Position numbers and translations under genes: made by a program. Positions 41,828-50,019 of a stretch of DNA of 64,000 nt are shown here, piece by piece. Origin of the DNA: JBOFBH01 sp051657715 (GTDB lineage: Bacteria > Actinomycetota > Actinomycetes > Actinomycetales > Angustibacteraceae); NCBI GenBank assembly GCA_051657715.1, contig JBOFLF010000064.1:62001-126000 (forward strand), written 5' to 3'. Within the stretch, counting starts at the first letter, position 1; each line of letters opens with the position of its first letter. The notes under the pieces are model-generated. The model was given only the letters and a program-made list of their open reading frames with translations, was not told where the DNA came from and did not search any database.

Positions 41828-42223
41828 ATGAACGCCGACGACGTCCCGGACGACTTGCGCTACACCGCCGATCACGAGTGGATCCGGTCCCAGGACGACG
41901 GGACGGTGCGGATCGGTGTCACCGCCTATGCCCAGGACGCACTCGGGGACGTCGTGTTCGTCACACTTCCGCAGCCAGGCGATCCGGTGGTCGCCGGGAC
42001 GGCGTGCGGTGAGGTGGAGTCGACCAAGAGCGTGAGCGACGTGTATGCACCGCTGACCGGGACGGTGACCGCCAACAACCCGATCCTGGAGACGGCACCG
42101 GAGAAGGTCAACGTCGACCCGTACGGCGAGGGCTGGATTTTTGAGATGCGACCGGACGACCTGTCCGCGCTCGACGCTCTTCAGGACGCCGCTGCCTATC
42201 GAGCCGCTCTGCCCGACACGTGA
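41828..42223 (+). CDS. gcvH: Glycine cleavage system H protein
   Basis: This lipoyl-carrier protein shuttles the aminomethyl group between GcvP, GcvT and dihydrolipoamide dehydrogenase. It is 131 residues. The lipoylated Lys67 lies in GEVESTKSVSDV, and DDLRYTADHEWIR and NPYGEGWIF-like DPYGEGWIFEM are diagnostic. ATG 41828 has GAGG just upstream; GTG 41819 would add three residues. gcvT is not in the window, and gcvP lies 3.2 kb downstream under its own riboswitch. Confidence 0.95.
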   Translation: MNADDVPDDLRYTADHEWIRSQDDGTVRIGVTAYAQDALGDVVFVTLPQPGDPVVAGTACGEVESTKSVSDVYAPLTGTVTANNPILETAPEKVNVDPYGEGWIFEMRPDDLSALDALQDAAAYRAALPDT

Positions 42224-42403
42224 TCCAACCCAGGATGAGCGTCAAGCCTGGACTCCCTGGGCTGGTGTCGGCTGAGAGCCGCCGGTGACGCTTGTGGCAG
42301 GCTAAGCCGATCGGCCAGCAGGCGTACCGCTCCCCGACGACGGCCCCGCGGTCGTGTGCGGGCCGGTCATCATTGGGCACAGATCATCGAGGGAGTGCAC
42401 GGG

Positions 42404-42871
42404 ATGGGCGATGAGCAGGACCGGTCCGGCCAGTCACCTGAGCCCGAGGTTCCAGATGTACCGCCGTCCGCGACCACGATGCACCTGTCGGCGATCGGCG
42501 CCACGGAGACGGATGGCCCGCCAGCTCTCGGCTCCGGGGTGGACCCCGCTCTTTTGACGTCGTTGCGCCCGGGAACGGCGATGCTGGTCGTGGTGCACGG
42601 CCCGAACCCAGGCTCTCGGTTCCTGTTGGACGCGGATCTCGTGACGGTCGGTCGGGATCCCAGTCGGGACATCTTCTTGGACGATCGGACCGTCTCCCGC
42701 GAGCACGCCAAGTTCATCCGACAGGACGACAGGTACGCCGTCGTCGACGACCGCAGTCTCAACGGCACGTACGTCAACGGCCAGCGGGTTGACAACCAGC
42801 TGTTGCAGACCGGCGACGAGGTGTGGGTCGGCCGGTTCCGGCTGGTGGTGCATCTGGGTGGATCAGGGTGA
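42404..42871 (+). CDS. garA: FHA-domain regulator GarA/OdhI family
   Basis: GarA binds and inhibits 2-oxoglutarate dehydrogenase and activates glutamate synthase, switched by Ser/Thr kinase phosphorylation. It is 155 residues. The FHA domain (about 60-150) has VTVGRDPSRDIFLDDRTVSREHAKF and SLNGTYVNGQRV. The N-terminal phosphorylation segment of known GarA contains Glu-Thr-Thr-Ser; here it is Ala-Thr-Thr-Met (Thr24, Thr25), so the double Thr is kept but flanks differ. ATG 42404 follows GAGGGAG by about 8 nt. The garA-merR-DUF151-merR order matches Rv1827-Rv1830. Confidence 0.92.
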   Translation: MGDEQDRSGQSPEPEVPDVPPSATTMHLSAIGATETDGPPALGSGVDPALLTSLRPGTAMLVVVHGPNPGSRFLLDADLVTVGRDPSRDIFLDDRTVSREHAKFIRQDDRYAVVDDRSLNGTYVNGQRVDNQLLQTGDEVWVGRFRLVVHLGGSG

Positions 42872-42925
42872 GCGACAGGTGAGCAGGGTGTCTGCTGGGC
42901 CAGGCGTCGAACCGACAACGAGCCG

Positions 42926-43780
42926 ATGAACCAGGCGGTGTCCCGTCGAGACTCGGCGATGAGCATCGGCGAGGTGATCGCCGTCCTCAATCCTGAGTTT
43001 CCAGACGTCAGCGTGTCCAAGCTGCGCCTGTGGGAGGCGGAGGGGCTTGTCGAACCCGCTCGCAGCCCGTCCGGGTACCGCCGGTACACCCGTGACGACG
43101 TCGAGCGGCTGCGGTACGCCATGGCGTTGCAGCGTGACTACTACTGGCCACTGCGCCGGATCCGCGGTCACCTGGAAGCAGTGGCTCAGGGACTCGAAGA
43201 CTTCGTCCCGCACTTGGTCGGTCCGCGTCCTATTCGCGGCAGGTCCGCGTCATCGCCTGCGCCCTCGGCCGCGTCGTCGACGCCCACCCATCCTCATGAT
43301 GACGACTCGGAGTCCGTTCGCCGCTCCGGCGACGCCGTTCGGGTCGGCACCGCACGGATCGCCCGATCAGAGGCCACCGACCCAGTGGCCACCTTGCGTC
43401 CGGGCACTCGAGTGCGGTTGTCCGCCGCTGAGGTGTGCACCCGAGCCGACCTGGCAGCCGAGCAGTTGGACGAGTTGGTCAGCTTCGGGCTGCTCGCACC
43501 TGGCGGTGCCGGGTGGTACGACGAGTCCGCACTGGCGATCGCGGTGTCGGCCGGGGAGCTGGCTCGCTATGGCTTCGAGCCGCGGCACCTGCGAGCGTTC
43601 CGGGCTGCCGCCGATCGCGAGGTTGGACTCGTGGAACAGGTCGTGGGTCCGTTGCGGGCTGGGCACGGCCAGACGTCTCACGCCCGCGCCCAGGCCACTG
43701 CCCACGAGGTGTCAGCCGCAGCACTGCGATTGCACGCCGCTTTGGTCCGGGTCGGGTTGCTGCAGGCGGGCCTCGGCTGA
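42926..43780 (+). CDS. MerR-family transcriptional regulator (Rv1828-like)
   Basis: This 284-residue protein has a winged-helix MerR DNA-binding domain at the N-terminus (MSIGEVIAVLNPEFPDVSVSKLRLWEAEGLVEPARSPSGYRRYTRDDVERL). A Ser/Pro/Asp-rich linker (about 100-145) follows, then a C-terminal domain without recognisable ligand residues. It matches Rv1828 by sequence pattern and order. An alternative start at ATG 42959 (MSIGEV) would also leave the DNA-binding domain intact. The effector and targets are unknown; the neighbourhood of garA and gcv genes suggests central nitrogen or one-carbon metabolism. Confidence 0.88.
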   Translation: MNQAVSRRDSAMSIGEVIAVLNPEFPDVSVSKLRLWEAEGLVEPARSPSGYRRYTRDDVERLRYAMALQRDYYWPLRRIRGHLEAVAQGLEDFVPHLVGPRPIRGRSASSPAPSAASSTPTHPHDDDSESVRRSGDAVRVGTARIARSEATDPVATLRPGTRVRLSAAEVCTRADLAAEQLDELVSFGLLAPGGAGWYDESALAIAVSAGELARYGFEPRHLRAFRAAADREVGLVEQVVGPLRAGHGQTSHARAQATAHEVSAAALRLHAALVRVGLLQAGLG

Positions 43781-43896
43781 GGCTTCCAGGCTGGCTCGGT
43801 AACGTTCAAGGCTGGGGTCCGGTGACGTCACTGAGGTGATGTCGTGCTGCTTGCGCGGCCATCGCGGCGCGTTGCTGCGAGTCACGTGGCGACGGG

Positions 43897-43902
43897 TACC
43901 GT
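43897..43902 (+). promoter_or_regulatory. Putative -10 box (TACCGT) for leaderless DUF151 gene
   Basis: The hexamer ends 7 nt before GTG 43910 and no Shine-Dalgarno is present. Confidence 0.45.
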
Positions 43903-43909
43903 GGTGGGT

Positions 43910-44437
43910 GTGCGTGAGCTCGAGGTCGTCGGAGTCCGGGTGGAGCTGCCTAACAACCAGCCCATCGTGCTGCTCAAGGAGACCGGCGGTGACCTCTACC
44001 TGCCGATCTGGATCGGCGCTGCGGAGGCCACCGCGATCGCCTATGCCCAGCAGGGCGTGGTTCCGCCTCGGCCGTTGACCCACGATCTGTTCAAGGACGT
44101 TCTCGAAGCCCTCGGCCATCACCTGGAGGAAGTGCGGATTGTCGACGTCCGGGACGGGGTCTTCTACGCGGTGTTGGCCTTCGACGGTGGCGTGGAGGTC
44201 AGCTCCCGCACATCCGACGCGATCGCCCTGGCATTGCGCACCGGCACGCGGATTGTCGGCGCGGATGCCGTCCTGGAGGACGAGGGCCTGCCGGTACCGG
44301 ATGAGCAGGAGGACGAGGTCGAGCGGTTCCGGGAGTTCTTGGACCAGATCTCCGCGGAGGACTTCGAGTCGGCTGGACCGACGTCAGAGGAGGGGCCCGG
44401 CACCGCATCGCCTGGTGGCGACACGCCGGAGCGGTGA
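43910..44437 (+). CDS. Bifunctional nuclease family protein (DUF151)
   Basis: This 175-residue protein of the DUF151 family corresponds to Rv1829. The core VGVRVELPNNQPIVLLKETGGDLYLPIWIGAAEATAIAYAQQGVVPPRPLTHDLFKDVLEALG is very conserved, and DGVFYAVLAFDGGVEVSSRTSDAIALALRTGTRI follows. Plant relatives have been called bifunctional nucleases and a Thermotoga structure is known, but the bacterial role is unproven. GTG 43910 gives the family N-terminus; upstream in-frame codons lack homology. The acidic Ser/Gly-rich tail is variable. Confidence 0.9.
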   Translation: MRELEVVGVRVELPNNQPIVLLKETGGDLYLPIWIGAAEATAIAYAQQGVVPPRPLTHDLFKDVLEALGHHLEEVRIVDVRDGVFYAVLAFDGGVEVSSRTSDAIALALRTGTRIVGADAVLEDEGLPVPDEQEDEVERFREFLDQISAEDFESAGPTSEEGPGTASPGGDTPER

Positions 44438-44578
44438 ATCGACAGCTGTCGTTGACGGTCGGTACACCCACCCCTACCGTCGGACTAGCAGCCTCGCCGG
44501 TGTGGTCCGGCGCGGTATGCGGATGCTGAGCCGCGTGTACCGCGATGGTCACGCGCGGCGCCCATGATCGGAGGTCCG

Positions 44579-45172
44579 GTGAGCTCTACAGGAGACGCGA
44601 CACCCAAGCCCGGTGGGGAGGTTCCCCACCAGGTCCAAGGCTTGCTGTTCTCCGACGATCTCCCGGCACTGCCGTCTGATGTCGGCTACCGCGGCCCAGC
44701 GGTGTGTCGGGCCGCCGGGATCACCTACCGGCAGCTGGACTACTGGGCGAGAACCGGCTTGGTGGAGCCGTCGGTGCGCAGCGCTCATGGTTCCGGTAGC
44801 CAACGGCTCTACGGCTTCCGCGACATCCTGGTCCTCAAGATCGTCAAGCGGTTACTGACCACCGGCGTCTCCTTGCAGCAGATCCGCACCGCGATCGAGC
44901 ACCTGCGGCTGCGTGGAATCGACGATCTGGCGAACATCACGCTGATGAGCGATGGCGCAAGCGTCTACGAGTGCACCTCGGCGGACGAGGTGATCGACCT
45001 CGTGCAAGGCGGTCAAGGCGTCTTCGGGATTGCCGTGGGCCGGGTGTGGCGTGAGGTCGAGGGCGAGCTCGCCCAGTTACCCGCGGAGCGCCCGGACGGT
45101 AACCAGGTGAGCGCCGGCTGCGATGCGGACGACGAGCTGGCCGCTCGACGGCGGCGGCGCGCGGTCAGCTGA
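44579..45172 (+). CDS. MerR-family transcriptional regulator (Rv1830-like)
   Basis: This 197-residue regulator begins with a Gly/Pro-rich stretch, then LLFSDDLPALPSDVGYRGPAVCRAAGITYRQLDYWARTGLVEPSVRSAHGSGSQRLYGFRDILVLKIVKRLLTTGVSLQQIRTAIEHL, a MerR helix-turn-helix. The C-terminus (LMSDGASVYECTSADEVIDLVQGGQGVFGIAVGRVWREVEGEL) is strongly conserved. GTG 44579 is preferred over ATG 44564 because GGAGG lies at 44570-44574, 4 nt upstream of the GTG. It sits directly upstream of the glycine riboswitch and gcvP, so control of one-carbon genes is possible but not shown. Confidence 0.9.
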   Translation: MSSTGDATPKPGGEVPHQVQGLLFSDDLPALPSDVGYRGPAVCRAAGITYRQLDYWARTGLVEPSVRSAHGSGSQRLYGFRDILVLKIVKRLLTTGVSLQQIRTAIEHLRLRGIDDLANITLMSDGASVYECTSADEVIDLVQGGQGVFGIAVGRVWREVEGELAQLPAERPDGNQVSAGCDADDELAARRRRRAVS

Positions 45173-45221
45173 CACCTGGCTTAGGCAGCGCGGGCGGCGG
45201 TATATCCTGGCCACGCTTTCG

Positions 45222-45342
45222 ATCCCGCGTGGGAGAGTCCTGGGTGACGTCCGAGCAGACGTCGTCCAGGCGCCGAAGGGGCAAGACTCCCCGTACGCTC
45301 TCAGGCACCCGGACCGCGCGGAGAAGGCAGCTCTGGAGCCTG
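45222..45342 (+). ncRNA. Glycine riboswitch, single aptamer
   Basis: The conserved blocks are present in order: GGGAGAGTCC at 45231, GGCGCCGAAGGGGCAA at 45269, CTCTCAGGCA at 45298, GGACCGCG at 45311 and CTCTGGAG near 45331. These are the signature of a glycine aptamer. I find no second aptamer between it and gcvP, so this is the singlet type. Glycine binding normally turns on the glycine cleavage genes. A TATCCT at 45203-45208 may be the -10 box. Confidence 0.93.
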
Positions 45343-45419
45343 ACCGGCCACGGAGGGGGAGGATTCCATAGCCATCCGACGGCTGTACCCGAGTCGTCAG
45401 GACCAGCAGGAGCCTCCGC

Positions 45420-48356
45420 ATGAGCTCGCACCACGTCACGCCGTTCATCGACCGCCACATCGGGCCTGCACCGGACGAGCAGCGGCACATGCTCGACCTG
45501 CTGGGCTACCCAGATCTGCTGGCGTTGCTGCGGGCGGCGGTTCCAACCGCGATCCAACTGGACGAGTCGTTGTCACTGGACGTCGGGCGGAGCGAGCCTG
45601 AGGTGCTGGCGGAGCTGCGGACGCTCGCCGACCGCAACCAGGTCGTGACCTCGATGATCGGACTCGGCTACCACGGCACCCACGTGCCGGGCGTGATCCA
45701 GCGGAACGTGCTGGAGAACCCCGGCTGGTACACCGCCTACACGCCCTACCAGCCGGAGATCTCCCAAGGGCGGCTGGAGGCACTGCTCAACTTCCAAACC
45801 ATGGTGACCGACCTGACGGGGTTGCAGACGGCGAACGCCTCGATGTTGGACGAGGCGACCGCGGCGGCCGAGGCGGTGACGGTGATGCGACGGTCCTCAT
45901 CCGCGCCGGCCGACGCCGTCCTGGTGGTCGACGCGGACGTCCTGCCGCAGACCTACGCGGTCATCGCGACCCGCGCCGAGCCGCTCGGTCTTCCGGTGGC
46001 GCGGGTGTCGCTGAGCGGGGCGGCCGACCCCGCTGCCGTTCTGAGCGACACGGTGGGGGAGCGCCCGCTACTCGGCGTTGTACTCCAGTACCCGGGCACC
46101 AGTGGGCGGGTGGTCGACCTGACCTCGGCGATCGGCGCTGTCCACGAGCGGGGCGGGTTGGTCGCGGTTGCGGCCGACCTGCTAGCACTCACCCTGCTGA
46201 CCGCCCCGGGTCATCAGGGCGCGGACATCGCGGTCGGCACCACCCAGCGGTTCGGGGTGCCGATGGGCATGGGGGGTCCGCATGCCGGGTACCTGGCCGT
46301 GCGCGCCGGTCTGGAACGGGCGTTGCCAGGCCGGCTGGTGGGGGTGTCGGTGGACGCCGCCGGTGATCCGGCGTACCGGCTGGCCTTGCAGACCCGCGAG
46401 CAGCACATCCGCCGGGAGCGCGCCACGAGCAACATCTGCACCGCGCAGGTGCTGTTGGCCGTGATGGCCAGCATGTACGCCGTCTACCACGGGCCGCAGG
46501 GACTGACCGCTATCGCCCGCGCCGTGCATTGCCGAGCCGTGCTGCTCCGCGACGCGCTCGTCGCCGGCGGTATCGACGTCGTGCACCAAGAGCTCTTCGA
46601 CACCGTTCTGGCCCGGGTGCCAGGGCGCGCGGACCAGGTGGTCGTCGACGCGCTGAGCCGTGGAGTCAACCTGAGGCGGGTGGACGCCGACCGGGTCGGG
46701 ATCAGTTGCGACGAGACGACCACCGACGAGCACGTGGCAGCCGTGCTGGCGGCCTTCGGCGTCGCCGACGCGCTCCCGCAGGCAGACGCTCGGCCGGGTT
46801 CGGCGGTTCCCGACAAGCTGCGGCGCACGTCCGCGTTCCTCACGCATCCGGTGTTCTCGCAGCACCGCAGCGAGACCGCGATGATGCGCTATCTGCGTCG
46901 TCTGGCCGACCGTGACTATGCCCTGGATCGCGGGATGATCCCGCTCGGTTCCTGCACCATGAAGCTCAACGCCACCACCGAGATGGTCCCGGTCACCTGG
47001 CCCCAGTTCGCGGATCTGCACCCGTTCGCCCCGGCCGACCAGCTGGCCGGGAGCCTTCAGCTGATCGAGCAGCTGAAGGCGTGGCTGGCCGAGATCACCG
47101 GCTATGACGCGGTGTCGCTGCAGCCGAACGCCGGCTCCCAGGGCGAGCTGGCCGGCCTGCTGGCGATCCGCGCGTACCACCGCTCACGTGGCCAGGGCCA
47201 CCGCACGGTGTGCCTCATCCCGGCGAGCGCGCACGGCACCAACGCGGCCAGCGCGGTGATGGCCGGCATGCGGGTCGTGGTGATCGGCACCGGGGCCGGC
47301 GGCGACATCGACCTGGGTGATCTGCGGGCCAAGGTCACCGCGCACCGCGACGATCTGGCCGCGGTCATGGTCACTTACCCGTCCACCCACGGGGTCTATG
47401 AGGACACGATCGGCGAGGTGTGCGCTGCTGTGCACGATGCCGGTGGGCAGGTGTACGTGGACGGCGCGAACCTCAACGCCCTGGTCGGGGTCGCCCAGCC
47501 GGGCCGGTTCGGTGCCGACGTGTCACACCTCAACCTGCACAAGACGTTCTGCATCCCGCACGGCGGGGGTGGTCCGGGCGTCGGGCCGCTCGCCGTGCGC
47601 GCCCACCTCGCGCCGTTCCTGCCCCGCGAGGATCTGGTCGGTGGGGGAGTCGATGATGGCGCTGCTGTGCAATCGGGTGCTGGCGGGGCGGAAGAGGTCG
47701 GCGACGGCGTTGAACGAGTGGGGCCGGTGTCCGCGGCACCGCACGGGTCGGCTTCGATCCTGCCGATCTCCTGGGCGTACATCCGGCTGATGGGCGCTGA
47801 GGGGTTGATGCACGCGACCGCCACGGCGGTGTTGTCCGCTAATTACGTCGCGGCTCGGCTACGAGGGCACTACCCGGTGCTCTACAGCGGACGGGGCGGC
47901 CTGGTGGCCCACGAGTGTGTCCTCGACCTGCGGGATCTGACCAAGCGCACCGGGATCAGCGTGGACGATGTCGCCAAACGACTCGTCGACTACGGCTTCC
48001 ACGCGCCCACCATGTCGTTCCCGGTCGCCGGAACCCTGATGGTGGAGCCGACCGAGAGCGAGAACCTTGCCGAGCTGGACCGCTTCTGCGACGCGATGAT
48101 CGCGATCCGGGAGGAGATCGACCGAGTCGCTGACGGCGTGTGGCCGGTCGACGACAACCCGCTGCGCGGTGCTCCGCACACGGCGTTGTCGATCGCCGGC
48201 AAGTGGGATCGGCCTTACACCCGGGAGGAGGCGGCCTACCCAGCCGGGGTGGATCCGCGGGCGAAGTACTGGCCACCGGTGCGCCGGATCGACGGGGCGT
48301 ACGGCGACCGCAACTTGCTGTGCTCGTGTCCACCGCCAGCAGCCCTGGCCACCTGA
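45420..48356 (+). CDS. gcvP: Glycine dehydrogenase (decarboxylating), P protein
   Basis: This PLP enzyme decarboxylates glycine and passes the aminomethyl group to GcvH. It is a fused single-chain form of 978 residues. The N-terminal half starts FIDRHIGPAPDEQRHMLDLLGYP; the PLP lysine is about residue 708 in HLNLHKTFCIPHGGGGPGVGP. After that, between LAPFLP and VGPVSAAPHGSASILPISW, there is a Gly/Asp/Glu-rich segment about 18 residues longer than I expect for the family. The ATG has AGGAG about 8 nt upstream. The glycine riboswitch precedes it. Confidence 0.95.
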   Translation: MSSHHVTPFIDRHIGPAPDEQRHMLDLLGYPDLLALLRAAVPTAIQLDESLSLDVGRSEPEVLAELRTLADRNQVVTSMIGLGYHGTHVPGVIQRNVLENPGWYTAYTPYQPEISQGRLEALLNFQTMVTDLTGLQTANASMLDEATAAAEAVTVMRRSSSAPADAVLVVDADVLPQTYAVIATRAEPLGLPVARVSLSGAADPAAVLSDTVGERPLLGVVLQYPGTSGRVVDLTSAIGAVHERGGLVAVAADLLALTLLTAPGHQGADIAVGTTQRFGVPMGMGGPHAGYLAVRAGLERALPGRLVGVSVDAAGDPAYRLALQTREQHIRRERATSNICTAQVLLAVMASMYAVYHGPQGLTAIARAVHCRAVLLRDALVAGGIDVVHQELFDTVLARVPGRADQVVVDALSRGVNLRRVDADRVGISCDETTTDEHVAAVLAAFGVADALPQADARPGSAVPDKLRRTSAFLTHPVFSQHRSETAMMRYLRRLADRDYALDRGMIPLGSCTMKLNATTEMVPVTWPQFADLHPFAPADQLAGSLQLIEQLKAWLAEITGYDAVSLQPNAGSQGELAGLLAIRAYHRSRGQGHRTVCLIPASAHGTNAASAVMAGMRVVVIGTGAGGDIDLGDLRAKVTAHRDDLAAVMVTYPSTHGVYEDTIGEVCAAVHDAGGQVYVDGANLNALVGVAQPGRFGADVSHLNLHKTFCIPHGGGGPGVGPLAVRAHLAPFLPREDLVGGGVDDGAAVQSGAGGAEEVGDGVERVGPVSAAPHGSASILPISWAYIRLMGAEGLMHATATAVLSANYVAARLRGHYPVLYSGRGGLVAHECVLDLRDLTKRTGISVDDVAKRLVDYGFHAPTMSFPVAGTLMVEPTESENLAELDRFCDAMIAIREEIDRVADGVWPVDDNPLRGAPHTALSIAGKWDRPYTREEAAYPAGVDPRAKYWPPVRRIDGAYGDRNLLCSCPPPAALAT

Positions 48357-48446
48357 CCTGGCCGGTCGTCGGCGATCGCGACGGACTTGCTGGAACAACC
48401 CGACGCCCCGCTGGCCGCGACCACCGTCGCGTGGTTGGGTGCCGTC

Positions 48447-49931
48447 ATGGGCGCCGACGTTGCCGGTGGTGGCTACACCCGCGAGCAGCGCCAGCGGTAC
48501 CGCGAGAAGGTCCACCAGTGCCTGGACGTGTTCGAGCGGATGCTGGCTGAGCACAGCTTCGAGTTCGAGCGGCCGATGACCGGTCTGGAGATCGAGCTCA
48601 ACCTCGTCGACTCCGACTGTCAGCCGGCGATGACGAATGCCGCCGTCCTGGAGCGGATCGCCGATCCCGACTACCAGACCGAGCTCGGCCAGTTCAACAT
48701 CGAGCTGAACGTGCGGCCCCGGCCGTTGCCCGGGAACTCCGCGATGGACCTGGAGGATCTGCTGCGCCGCAGCCTCAACCACGCCGAGGCCAGGGCCGCC
48801 GAGACCGGCTCGCACATCGTGATGATCGGCATCCTGCCGACGTTGACCCCGGAGCACGTGCACACCGGAGCCTTCAGCGCCAACGCCCGGTACACCGCGC
48901 TCAACGAGTCCGTTTTCGCGGCTCGCGGCGAGGACCTCGTGCTCGACATCACCGGGCCGACCGGAGAGCGGGTCAACGACTTCGCCGACACCATCGCACC
49001 GGAGGCCGCCTGCACGTCGGTCCAGCTGCACCTGCAGGTGAGCCCGCAGGATTTCCCCGCCAGTTGGAACGCGGCCCAGGCGTTGCTCGGCCCGCAGCTG
49101 GCGATCGGCGCCAACTCGCCGTTCCTGTTCGGCCGGCGGTTGTGGGCGGAGACCCGAACCGAGCTGTTCCTGCAAGCCACCGACACCCGGGCGGTCGAGC
49201 TGAAGAACCAGGGAGTGCGTCCTCGGGTGTTCTTCGGTGAGCGGTGGATCACCTCGATCTTCGACCTGTTCGAGGAGAACGTGCGGTACTTCCCAGCGCT
49301 CTTGCCGGAGGTCAGCGATGAGGACCCGGCGGCGGTGCTGGAATCCGGCGGGGCACCGCTGATGCACGAGCTGCGGCTGCACAACGGCACGGTGTACCGG
49401 TGGAACCGCCCGGTGTACGACATCGTCGACGGGCGTCCGCATCTGCGGGTGGAGAACCGCGTGCTGCCAGCGGGGCCGACCGTCGTCGACGTGCTCGCCA
49501 ACTCCGCGTTCTACTACGGCGCGCTGCGGGTGCTGGCCGACGAGGATCGTCCGGTGTGGACCAAGATGAGCTTCGCCACCGCCGAGGCCAACTTCACCGC
49601 GTGCGCCATGCGGGGGATGGAAGCCAGCGTCTACTGGCCGGGGTTCGGTGAGCTGCCTGCCGAAGAACTGGTGCTGCGGCACCTGCTGCCGCTGGCGCAC
49701 ACCGGGCTGGAGCGGTGGGGGGTGTCGCAGCAGGTGCGGGAGCGGTATCTCGGCATCGTCGAGGGCCGGTGCAAGACCGGTCGCAACGGCGCCACCTGGC
49801 AGACGATGACCGTGCAGGCGTTGCAGGACGCCGGCGCGGACCGGCTGACCGCGGTGCGGGAGATGCTGAGGCACTACGTCGGGCACATGCATTCCAACGA
49901 GCCGGTGCACACCTGGGATGTTCCGCGCTGA
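48447..49931 (+). CDS. Glutamate-cysteine ligase family protein (GCS2)
   Basis: This 494-residue ATP-dependent carboxylate-amine ligase is of the GCS2 type. FEFERPMTGLEIELNLVD holds the acidic metal-binding residues, FNIELNVRPRPLPG the next acid, and SVQLHLQVSPQDFP plus ANSPFLFGRRLWAETRTELF are further active-site elements. It may make gamma-glutamylcysteine or a related amide. Actinobacteria often lack glutathione, so the real substrate is uncertain. ATG 48447 (MGADVAGGGYTREQRQRYREKVHQCLDVFERML) is the family start; TTG 48387 would extend it by 20 non-conserved residues. Confidence 0.85.
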   Translation: MGADVAGGGYTREQRQRYREKVHQCLDVFERMLAEHSFEFERPMTGLEIELNLVDSDCQPAMTNAAVLERIADPDYQTELGQFNIELNVRPRPLPGNSAMDLEDLLRRSLNHAEARAAETGSHIVMIGILPTLTPEHVHTGAFSANARYTALNESVFAARGEDLVLDITGPTGERVNDFADTIAPEAACTSVQLHLQVSPQDFPASWNAAQALLGPQLAIGANSPFLFGRRLWAETRTELFLQATDTRAVELKNQGVRPRVFFGERWITSIFDLFEENVRYFPALLPEVSDEDPAAVLESGGAPLMHELRLHNGTVYRWNRPVYDIVDGRPHLRVENRVLPAGPTVVDVLANSAFYYGALRVLADEDRPVWTKMSFATAEANFTACAMRGMEASVYWPGFGELPAEELVLRHLLPLAHTGLERWGVSQQVRERYLGIVEGRCKTGRNGATWQTMTVQALQDAGADRLTAVREMLRHYVGHMHSNEPVHTWDVPR

Positions 49932-50001
49932 TGACATCTGGACTTGCGGGGCGCTTCCTGACTCTCCGCTGAAGCTGGTGCCGCTTGGGAGGGCCGGCAG
50001 G

Positions 50002-50019
50002 TGATCGGCCGTCCGATCA
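50002..50019. terminator. Short hairpin between convergent genes
   Basis: A perfect 7-bp stem TGATCGG/CCGATCA with a 4-nt loop overlaps the stop of the minus-strand gene at 50017. It could end transcripts from both sides. Confidence 0.45.

Noticed and set aside
45123..45371. Small gene overlapping the glycine riboswitch
   Set aside because: The open frame runs through the conserved aptamer bases, has no ribosome site and no protein similarity.
47859..49937. 692-codon minus-strand open frame opposite gcvP and the GCS2 gene
   Set aside because: It spans two clearly conserved plus-strand genes and shows no family signal. Long antisense frames are expected at this GC content.
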